DNA of 64,000 bases from Centroberyx gerrardi. Lineage: Eukaryota > Chordata > Actinopteri > Beryciformes > Berycidae. The position numbers were made by a program, and so were the translations under genes. Positions within the stretch are counted from its first letter, which is position 1, and the number at the start of each line of letters is the position of its first letter. The notes below the pieces were generated by a model. It searched no databases. It was not told where the DNA came from and was given only the letters and a program-made list of their open reading frames with translations. The stretch lies in NCBI RefSeq assembly GCF_048128805.1, contig NC_136010.1, positions 16,562,480 through 16,626,479 on the forward strand. The letters are read 5' to 3'. Shown here in pieces: positions 53,697-64,000 of the stretch.

Positions 53697-55664
53697 GTGA
53701 GTGATTCACAACCGATATAAAATGTGTGCAACTCGTTTTAAATAGGCCCACTTGTTTGATATAGACGAAATGTATTAAAGTGTGAACATTTCACATGAGT
53801 ATGTTGCACAAGTTTTTCTTCTGCTCAGGGAGTTTTTGCCTGAACACAGATGCCATGTTAGCTGATACTTCTGTCGAGTAACTTTTTAAGTGAGCGCATG
53901 CTTGTGTTTTTATCTTGATCACATTTCACTTCTGTTCAGTAGGATTTTTAGGCTCTTTAGTTTGTCTGGATGTTAAAAAAAAACATTCTTCGACCCTCAT
54001 TTAGTGTTGTTTTCAAACTCTAAGTGTGTCTGTTGGTATCACTTACTCATGTGCCATACTGAAAGTGATAACATGCAGATGCATACTTCCCTAATGTTAC
54101 TGACTTGAGGTGGAGTGGGTGTGCTAAATGTGGAGTAAACTGTTGGAGATGCTGGTGGTGAGATCAGGGGCATTAAGGCAGTAGAGCAGACTACAGTGTG
54201 AATGTTCCCATCACAGGCTGAGAGGGCACCAGATGGCAAACCAATGAGGGGTGAACTAACCCACTAAATGATACCACATGAAATGTAGCATTTAAAATCC
54301 CATCTGGGTTGCTGTCCCTGCGGACGTGGAGTGTGAAACGTGACACATATTTATACACCTGCTGATGGAGCACACACACACGTCCAGTGGGCTGGTGACA
54401 TGTCTGCTCCGCCAGCTGACCTCCTAACCCCACAGCTTTGCTTTTGCAGCTCGCTGCCCTTTCACCAGCCGCCTCTTAATTCAGATGGGATCTTGTATTT
54501 GTCACCACATGAATCCTATATGTGCTCCATTAGGCTGGGGTCACTTGTCCTCACTTGTGATGGCTTTTTGAGTATGTGACTGAGATTGGGGCATCTTTAC
54601 TGGGCCGCTGGCTATAAAATCATATTAATATGCAGCTAGAGAAGGATGCATCCAAGGTGTATTTCAATGAACAGTGAAAGCTTTCTATTTTCTATCTATA
54701 TTTTGAAGGCTTATCTATTTTTTAATGGACGCAGTTGTGACAGTTGTAGTTTAAAAATGTGACTTTGACATCCATAATAAATTCACAATCAATTCAATTC
54801 AAATTCAAAATAATCCACAAAGAAGAATGAAATATTAAATAAACCCTGAAATTTGACCATAAAATCTTGAGTTTGTTTAAAATATATACACAAATAAATT
54901 ATATAAAATGCATGAAAATGTAAAGATGATTTTTAAATGTAAAATGAAGAAACAACCCCTGCTTTTTCAGTATGCGGCTCAAACAGTTTTGAAATATATT
55001 CCTGAAGATGTCAATGTATGAGATTGCGTTTTTTCCCTCGATGTCTACTTATTAATGAACTACCTTGAAATTATTGTTTTAACTGCTACGTAATCTCTGT
55101 GCAATCAGAGCACTTCTCAGTTTTGAGATGTATTTTCATGGCCTCATATTTCTCAACACCAGTCTGCAATTTGAGGTCACAAATGAACTGATTAGCATGA
55201 TGATTAGTCATTAGTATGCTAATCATAAGCAATCCACATATTTTATTCATATTGTTGCGGTCTTGTTTTTTCCGCTTCTGCTAAAATTGTGTACACATTC
55301 CATTTTTTGTTGTTGTTCTAAACATTCTTGTCAATCTGGAGATACAGTCAGCATTTGTACAAAGAGAGTAAATACAGATAAAAGACATTCACTTGAGACA
55401 TAGAGGGTAAAATAAAGGGAACACGAGCTCAGCGACTTCTCTCATTGATGATGGCTTTGCAGCGCTGCTCTCTCTGCCATGATCTTGGTCCACTTATCAG
55501 AGGGCAATGGCAATAGCAAGCACCACTAACATAGTTATTTTGAGTGATAATAGATATGATAGCAGAAGAAAACACTGCTTCAATCACCCTTTCAGAATCC
55601 CCCATGAATGCTCAATCAGGATCATATCTGGTTATTGAGAAGGTCCTACATAAAAACAGGCTGC

Positions 55665-55697
<33 letters not shown>
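55665..55697. repeat. (CA)n microsatellite
   Basis: About 16 CA units with one CG interruption. Confidence 0.93.
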
Positions 55698-57474
55698 CTT
55701 AAATACAAAACAGAGAAGCATGACATTTTTACAAAACCAATATTTTGACAGCGTAGCTGTCTTCATCAGGGTATTTATATCATAACTATGTCTTACTGGA
55801 TACTCTGACAAAGACAGTTATGCTGTCAGCGTCATGGCTGTACAGCCACTTTTCTGTTTTTGCCTCTTTGTTTCCAGCAGCCTGTAACCATCATAGCTGG
55901 TGTGTCTTTTTCTCTGCTTACAGTAAGAAGGTCTTGTCATATACATCGCCATTGCCATACTCTTCAGGCAGTTGGTTGACCACTTGCGTCTTGTTGTTAG
56001 AGGCATTGTCATCCTGGAATGCATCTTTTCCATCAGGGAAGAAATGCATACCTTTGTAAGTGATCACTCACAATTGTAATGTTAAGAGTGAATATAATTT
56101 GCTCTGCCCTCGCAGGGACGATTGATCAAATTTACCTCACAGCAGGAAATGCACCCGACACCAGTCTAGAGACACCGCAGCCATTCCCTTCATGTTTCTT
56201 TTATTTTGACTCTACCTCCTGCATCCCAGGCACAACGTATAGCCTCCTAAGACACTGAAACCACTCCAAGACTGGATGCTCCTATTTGTCTGTGCTTCTT
56301 CCAGTAAAGCATTTGTTTAGCATGACCTAAATTGCTGTGAAGTGAATGCCTCAGCAGCTCTGTCTCGCCTCTCTCTCTCCCTCCCTCTCTCTTTCTCTTT
56401 CTCTCTTTGTCTGTCTCTCTCTCTTTCGTTCTTTCTCTTTGACACACACACAATTTACAAACAAGCAAAACAAGCTGAGAGGACTGTTTTTTTTTTCATA
56501 TTAAACAGCTTTTGCCGGATATTGTTTACATTTGTAGTGAAATGTGGGTTGTAGGAATCACTGAGGTGGGTTGGCCAATTATATTTCAGAAACACTGAGT
56601 GAGGCAAATTTTCGGAGGCTGGTTTTTCACTCTCCTTGGTGTTTTTTAACTAGCTTTTTTCCTGTATGAGGATTCTGATATAGCATTTGCCTCTCATTCA
56701 AAAGAAATGTCAGCCCTACAAATCCACGGCATTAGACAGCTGTGATTAAAGAGACGCAGCTTGGTGTGTAACATCGTTGGCATCAACACATCGATGTATA
56801 CCGAACAGGACCGGGACGTCTATTCACAGCCCTGTCTGACAGCCAGCACACGTTTATGTGGATTTAGTAAACATATGACCTCCATGATAATCAGTATGGG
56901 GGCACTAAATCGCTTCAAATTTTGTACATGTGTTGCTAGGCAACAGCATAATCGGTCTCCGTCTCTCTCGCCTTGCATGGCTCTCTCTACTGGGATTGCT
57001 GTGCTGCTATCATTGAAAATGTTTAATTAACTTCTACAAAAACTCCATTAATGGCACAGATTAGGGTTCTGAGGGTTAAAAAGCGCATCTGTAGGCTGCC
57101 CAGAAATATACGCCGACATACAAATGTGTGTCAGAGATGAAAAAGGGGCCTTTGAAATGGAATATCCAGTAACCAAGCATCCGTTTATAATCTAACACAA
57201 ACAGCTTAAGTGACTGTTATGAACAATTTTAAAATCAACAACATGACAAACGAAAGGTTAGGTGGTAAATTGGACTTACTGGTTCCATTCTAGACAAACT
57301 TCATATCCGCAGAGATAATCTGCTGTGATCGATTCTGAAAATTAGGGCCTGCTGAGCTAAACAATCGAATACAATGACAAGTGCTATTATGGCAACTGCT
57401 GCCCTGTTAGAAAATGGTGTATTGAAACACCAAAATTGTGTTTTCGTAAGAATGGACTAACTCTAATGTTTGTA

Positions 57475-57508
57475 TGTGTGTGTTTGTGTGTGTGTGTGTG
57501 TGTGTGTA
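57475..57508. repeat. (GT)n microsatellite
   Basis: About 17 GT units with one TT interruption. Confidence 0.93.
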
Positions 57509-58911
57509 CACCCCTTTCCCCATGTAACACAGAAACTTGAAATACACTTACCCTGTAAACTAGGGTTAGGCCAATATATTGGTTTGCCAATATATCAGGC
57601 TAATATTAATCTTTTATTAGATAGCGTCATGTGGTCCACTGCTGATATGATGAAAGTTTCTCTCTGACCACAGCTACATAAAAACAGGAGATAAAACCTG
57701 ATATGACAATTTTCTTTGTTTTTTGCTAACCTTAAAAAAATCTCATTTGTTTGGGTTTTGCCGGAGAGTTTTAGTGTCCCATGATGATCTAAATGCTGTT
57801 TCAGAGGCTTTTTCATCCTGTCAAGAATACAATTCTAGGGGCAACACTAAATAGTTGTATAGTTTTGGCATGAAAATAGAAAAATTTAAAGACATTGTAT
57901 ATTGGCACAAAATATTAGCTATTTGCAGCTTCAATTCAAATATATTGGAATTAATCTGCCTTCAAAAACCCATTGTGGTTGAACCCTATAATGTAAACTA
58001 TGCATTATATGTACAAAGACTTGGATATGGCACAACTATTATAGAATCGCAATTATATAGCAATGTCAAATACAAAGACACAATGCACTAAAATGTTGCT
58101 AATTACAGCTTCGCTTACCTATAAAATTATTTTGTAACTTGCTCATAATTATTAGATCCTAATTATTACTCTCATGACTATCTTACATAGTCAAAAAATA
58201 AGTAGCCTATATAAATAAATACAAAGGCTGTTATCTTACAATAACAGCACAATATCTTGTTGGAATGTTGTGTAGGGAGACCTGCATGATGTCTGGCATC
58301 TGGTTCTAAATCCAGTATAAAAACTGAAGAATAAAATTGAAATAAAGACTGTTTCGCCATCATCCAGTTCAGTGTTCTCTTTAATGATCCATGCAGCATG
58401 GAGAGAAATACACAGCAGAAGGAAAGAGAGAGTTACTTTAACAAGGCTTATATGCACAAGGACAAATATTCACTAGACAAAACATTCGCTAGACAAAACA
58501 TCGTCTCATGATCAAACCGCTGCCACATGGATGGTAAAATGCAACCTATGGCGTCCTCATCAGCACTTCGTTATCTAGCACTTTGCACTGTCAGATAACA
58601 TACGTTAAGAAATGTGTTGAATAGTATGTTGAATAAGCAACGTACTGCACTAAGCATGTAGACTTAACATGAGAATAATTGACTGCATGTCTGTCTTGTT
58701 GCCTCATAGCCTTACTGTCACATGGTTAAGGTGTTAGACCTGTTCTTGCAGTCCATACATACATTCTTCTTGGTTTTTTTTTCAAAGCATACATGAAAGC
58801 AGAACAAAGCTAAAAATATATATAAACCACTATTAACTTGAGTATACAAAATATTTTCCATTATATGCATCCACCAAACCAAATCCCCCCACCTGTACAC
58901 CTACTGTACAT

Positions 58912-58912
<1 letters not shown>

Positions 58913-58949
<37 letters not shown>
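58913..58949. repeat. (CA)n microsatellite
   Basis: About 18 uninterrupted CA units preceded by TGTACATGTA. Confidence 0.95.
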
Positions 58950-58951
<2 letters not shown>

Positions 58952-61900
58952 AGGATAGAACATGTAAGAGTTATGTCTATAGATTAATAACCACAATTAA
59001 TTAATTCTTAACATTTATGACAACACCAATATCACTATCATTATGGTGTGTTTTATTCATATTTCATGATAAGCAAACAACTGCTAATAAGCAAATGGTG
59101 CAAAAGTGTATAGAGATCATGACAATTTTCTAGCCTTTGATGAATTTAACATCCCGTCTCAGTTCATTTTTTGGAAACCATTAATTTCTCTAATAAAATA
59201 ATACCCACTTTCTCTGGAGTCAACCTCACTGATGAATGATTTAATGTAGACTTTAAGTGCAAAACAGGTAAAGGTGGTTTCAGCTGTGGCTTCAGACAGG
59301 GTGTGGACTTAAAGTTTGTCATTGTATGCAAATGTTTGGGATTTATAAAGACGAACATGCCTAGTCCCTGTGAAATCTGAAATATAGCAGTTATTTGTTA
59401 TTTGCTATTTGTTAAAGTTATTCATCACATCACATCTGCCCCCTGTGGTTTACATGGCTATTGAGATAAACTCAATAACAAATTCTGAATCTCTGTGCAT
59501 TTTCACATCACAGGGAGTTAATAAAATGCTTTAGGGAGTTGGTTAAGAAATCCATTTGTATAAAAGGTACAATCTTGAATAATATCTTAAATAATACCCC
59601 AGAATTTAACCGACTGAGTTGCCTATGGTTACAGTGTTCACCTTACAGTTAATATTTCTGCAGTTCAAAGCCCATGATTCTGTGCTTGGTAAGTTTGCCT
59701 GGGATGTTTGGCCCTAATTACAGTCAGGCTTGTGGAGAAACAGATTCAAGATTACATGTAATAGGATTAAAGCAATTTGATTACAAATAAAGAACAGTGA
59801 CAGTTATGGGAAAAAAAACAGTAATCAGATTGCAGATAATGTTAATTATTTGATTACGGAGAAAGTTATTTGGGGAGAAATGCACTTTGCCTGAGATTAT
59901 ACGCAAAAATTACTTGACATAATAGTTAGATAACAATTAAACTCTCCAAATTACAGTCTGTAGACTCGGATAAATTGCATGCTTAACTAGTGTGTTAGCA
60001 CTTGAGAAGGAACAGTGGCTCCACTTTTAGGGCTGAAAGTCAGAAAATCTGGCATGGCTCCCAGTTATGTGTTTCAAACCTAATTTGTTGGCTTATAAAA
60101 AAAACCAACATTTTTAAAGCTTTTTATGTTTTATATAGCCATCATTAAGGTTCATTTTAATCACCATTACTGCTAGCAACATTACATTAGAGTCCTTCAT
60201 ACAACCAACTGTTCACGCTCACAATATATTCTTGCACTGGGGTCATCTGTTGGCATACAGCTGGCTCTCCAGATATCTTAGAACTGAGAAGCTGTCATAG
60301 AAAAGGAGACAACAGTCTCAGTTCCCATGAAACACCTCTGTCAGAGAAAGTGAGACGGATGGGGAGTGAAGGGAGAAGAAGGGCCCATCATCAGCATCAC
60401 CAAATAGGAGTGAGCTGAGACATGGAGCTCTTTAAATGCAAGCTTTGACAGAAGCCTGCAATCCCTTCTCACCACACTGCCCCTGCTAATCCCCTCCATT
60501 CAACCACATCACTATGGAAACTGACTGGATGTCTCACCCTTGCTGCCGAACTTGTGCCACGCAGCCATGTCCGCCGCTGACATGGAGGTTGTGCAGCAAA
60601 TATTTGCTGATCACTGTTCCACTACACACCTCGCTTCTCCATGCTGTGGCCATGTTGGTTATGTATTGGCTGCCATATTGATGCAGCTCCATTAGGTTGC
60701 AGGATAATGAGTTTTGAAATCTGGAAGATGGCTTGTGTGTCTTGACTACTCAATGAGACGATCAAATTGGGAAATTCATGGTATATGCTCAAAGCAGCGC
60801 AGAAATAAGTAATTCCGTCCTTTGCAGGGAAACAGAAAAAAACCTTTCTTGGCTACTTTGTGGGGAGTTTGAGGTGGATGGAGCAGAATATTTTCATATT
60901 CCTGCGATTACTACCTATTTCATTTCTTTGCCTTTCCTCTGGCAAAATTGCGGGAGAATATTTGTCATGGTTTTAAAAGGTTTATCAGCTTCAAAGCTGA
61001 GAGAGCTGGTCGTCCAACCCATCAGTGAGACCACGCAATCCTTCCAGCACTGACAAGAATGGGCTAGAGCATGTGGACAAAATTCCCCAGCTAAGCTCCC
61101 AATTCAGAGCTTTTACATAAAGCTTGGAGAAGCACATTTGCATGTGCCATTGACGTCAGCTCTAATCCATCCCAAACCACTTCTCCAACCCCCTCAACAT
61201 CTCGGAGAGGAGATTCAGTAATTACTAATTACAGGAGAAAGATAGTCATAATCACTAGCTCCATCAGCCTGGTCAGCGCCACCACTGATAGCCTGAGATT
61301 AGCTGGATTTAGCTGGAGAGAAAGAAGCTCAACAGAGCCCACAGGTAAACACAACCTAAACATGCACTGACACACGTTCATGTAGCCAGCATGATTTGAA
61401 ATGAAGACTGTAGCATAACTACATCTTACTTTGCTTCATGCCTCCTGAGCCACATGGTAGACAGTTCTAGTTTAAGTCTTATAAAATGAAATTAGGAGAG
61501 TAGCCTAAGCATGAAAAACAGTAATTTTGCTTCTTGCTGTCACCTTACATATTTTCATAAAAGTGCCAGAAGCATGCCCAGGACTTGTATTACCTGCCTG
61601 GTTGAAATTTCAACCTAATTGGCCCTATGGCACTCCTCAGCATTGCATGATGCTTATTTAGACATTCTTCTGCAATTAGGTGGTTGGAGTTGTGCCAGAT
61701 ATCTATCAATAATCTCAGTTCTGCTAAATGACTAAACAATTTACCATAAGCTCTGAAGTTTAAGGTAGATCACTATATTTTTCCTTCCTTGCTCTCGGCA
61801 TCACTGTTGTCCCACATGAAAACAAGGAGCGTTCCTGCATGGACCTGCTTCCAAACGCTGCTGTGGCATTTCGAAAAGTCTTATCTAAAAGACAGTTGCT

Positions 61901-62587
61901 CTTGGACTGATCCAAATCATCTGTCAGTGAATTCATTCAATTTATCAAGATCAAGATCAGGAGATATTTGAACCAAAAAAGTACGGCACAGTATGTATAA
62001 CCCTCAGATGTAGCCAGAGATGGATTTATTATCATCAATAAAAATACCCAATGAATATTTGTGAAGTCTTCTTTGTCTATTTCAGTTATTTTACTGTTAT
62101 AACATATCACTCTCACAGAATTAACTGTCATTTGTAACGCATTAATAAATAGTTGATGATGAAATAAATAACTTATATCCTTAATAAATAATTCATTACT
62201 CATTTGTTCTTACAAATTCACATCTAGTATTGCAACAATCAACATTATGTAAACATTTATGAGGGTGGGTACGGACTGATTTACAGTTGAGGCAGATGTT
62301 GTGTTGAAGATGCTGTGGCTATGGAGAAACGTCTCTATATTGTAGTGTGTTGGCCAACTAAGACATTTTGAAAAAGACCATTTTCACATTTTTGCCTAAA
62401 ATGCAACTCAGCTGCAGTGAGGATGGTGTAAGGTTCATCAGTCAGCTACAGCATGTCTACATAGTGCAAGCTTGCCCAGAACAGAGACACAAAGTAATAT
62501 ACATTCTCATTTTGTACTAGGCCATATACTTCATATACATTGTTTACTATATACATACTGCACATCATATACTACTCCCCTATAGCC

Positions 62588-62910
62588 CTCAGATTCAGAT
62601 TCAGATTCAGATTCAGATTCAGATTCAGATCACTTTATTTTTCTGCTAGGAACTTCAAGTGTGGAGGTATCAAACATTGGCCTACATCAAGACAGTAATG
62701 GAAAACACAGTAAACAGTTATAGTCATAAAACATAAAAATCATAAAAACAGTCATAGTCAGTCAATATAACAGTCATAATAAACAGTCATAAAAACAAGC
62801 AGAAAAAAAAGAAAAAACCTAAAAGAGGTACCTGCTAAGTAGCCAGACTAGCCTAAGACTTCATTAGCCTGATGGAAGAAGGCCCAAAGCTAGACATGAG
62901 CAGCTTTTTA
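62588..62910 (-). repeat. Non-LTR-like 3' end with (ATTCAG)n tail, inverted
   Basis: Six to seven ATTCAG hexamers (62588-62628) are followed by ATCACTTTATTTTTCTGC, then AT-rich sequence, then CATTAGCCTGATGGAAGAAG. Read on the minus strand this is a body ending in AATAAAGTGAT plus a short tandem tail, the usual form of a fish LINE-derived 3' end. The far boundary is approximate. Confidence 0.6.
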
Positions 62911-64000
62911 TTGGCATATTATTTCCCTTCCCTGCCTTCCCTTGCCAGTCAGCCATCTGCCATGAGTCAATGTGACTATTGTCTATAAGAGCAATAATAG
63001 TGTTTAAAAGTTTTTTATTTTTTTATTTTTTAGAATGTTTCATTATACCTAATTACACCTAATGCAACTGCAAATAAAGATGCTGTAACAAAGTCAACGA
63101 TATTTAACAGGTGAATAATTGTTTCTCTACTGACCCAGTCCTGTACATTAAAACAGTAGAATTTTACTTTGCAATAGAAACACAGTGAGAGATCTTTGAA
63201 TTTGGACTTTTTGAAAGAATCACAAAAAGTAAGTGATGAATGCCAAACACTGGGCTAAACTGCAGGTAGAATTGGATTAGAAGTAAAATAAAGAAATATA
63301 TATATATATATATCCATGACCATGGCAAAATGTAAATATGCTGTGAAATTTCTATAGGCTATATTTAAATATGTTGTGAACATTGGTGACTTTTACCTTT
63401 TACCTTTGGCCAAATTGAGTGAAATAAGTGATAGAGGCATTATGAAGTTTATGCCATTGTTAGACTTAAATACAGAATACATTAAAATTGAAACTAAACA
63501 AGTCAGAATAGGCCAATGCATGTGAAGTCAGTATATAACTAAATAATTCCACTATAGCATTACATGTCATTATATGATTAATTAAGTGTCTAGTCTTACT
63601 TATGAGGTGGATTTCTATACTTTGAGCTCCAGCTGGTGTACTTCTTCTCATCCAGAGCTGTTGGCTGCTCTTATTTGGTTTCTTCTGAAGTTGACATAAT
63701 GTCCTGCTGTGAGCTTATAGACCACAAATCCCCCGCTACAAACCCACAGCACCCAGCGTCCACTGGGGCGACCCATGGCTCACCAGGCTTGCTCTTCAGC
63801 CTTGGCTGCAAGTTCTGGCTATCAAAGTTTCTTCTTCTTTGTCTCATGTCTCCCCATGGCACAGTAAACTCTCCAAAGTAAACAGCATTTTATTTAAAGA
63901 GCATCAGATTTTCCATGGGCGCACACCAGTGGTCGACACACTGCTGGAAAATGGATTTAAAGTTGCCCAGCTAATTGGTGAGTCCAGTGTTTTAGGTCAT
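62911..64000. other. Right edge, no gene recognised
   Basis: AT-rich DNA with an AT run at 63295-63313. Open frames on both strands around 63640-63880 are short, overlap each other and show no family motif. A gene beginning beyond the window cannot be excluded. Confidence 0.45.

Larger units (their letters stand above)
53697..62587. other. Gene-poor stretch upstream of slc6a1
   Basis: Nearly 9 kb without a gene that I recognise. By human order SLC6A11 would be the next gene upstream of SLC6A1, on the same strand; no SLC6 signature is seen here. Microsatellites lie at 55665-55697 (CA), 57475-57508 (GT) and 58913-58949 (CA), with CT-rich DNA at 56360-56440. There is a repeat-like GGGTTAGGCCAATATATTGG at 57564 with CCAATATATCAGGC after it. 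At about 59750-59870 a TTTGATTAC-type stretch also resembles dispersed fish repeats. Confidence 0.5.

Noticed and set aside
63671..63862. 63-codon minus-strand frame near the right edge
   Set aside because: It overlaps an open frame on the other strand and has no recognised motif. There is not enough to call an exon.

Overview
This window is vertebrate nuclear DNA, most probably from a ray-finned (teleost) fish. The evidence is GT-AG split genes, fish-typical repeats (a Tc1-type MITE, hAT-type and TTAA-flanked MITEs, L2-like 3' ends, many CA/GT microsatellites) and short introns in genes that are very large in mammals. The species cannot be named from the sequence.

Three protein-coding genes were rebuilt exon by exon, with every splice phase closing. 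(1) syn2 (synapsin II), minus strand, 2651-17344, 13 coding exons. Both classical carboxyl ends are present: IIa (601 aa) and IIb (467 aa). (2) vgll4 (TEAD co-repressor), plus strand, 21398-28394, 5 coding exons, 273 aa. (3) slc6a1 (GABA transporter GAT-1), minus strand, 44596-51261, 14 coding exons, 701 aa, with a non-coding 5' exon near 52.5 kb. Downstream of syn2, at 366-564 on the minus strand, is a frameshifted relic of the last PPARG exon.

Order and relative orientation (PPARG, SYN2, VGLL4, SLC6A1) match human 3p25 as an inverted block. TAMM41, ATG7, HRH1 and the TIMP gene normally nested in synapsin genes are not seen. This fits one of the two copies left by the teleost genome duplication, with gene loss and compaction. 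syn2 and vgll4 are head-to-head about 4 kb apart; vgll4 and slc6a1 are tail-to-tail across about 14 kb without a recognised gene. From 53.7 to 64 kb no confident gene is seen.

syn2 and slc6a1 both act at synapses: synapsin on the vesicle surface, GAT-1 in GABA re-uptake. vgll4 is a nuclear Hippo-pathway regulator. No operon-like or newly described system was found. The best leads are the PPARG relic, a GAT-1 C-terminal tail expanded by about 100 residues of Asn/Pro/Ala-rich sequence, the missing nested TIMP, a split REST-like site in the slc6a1 first exon, and two unassigned exon-like segments (37353-37487 minus; 53532-53696 plus).
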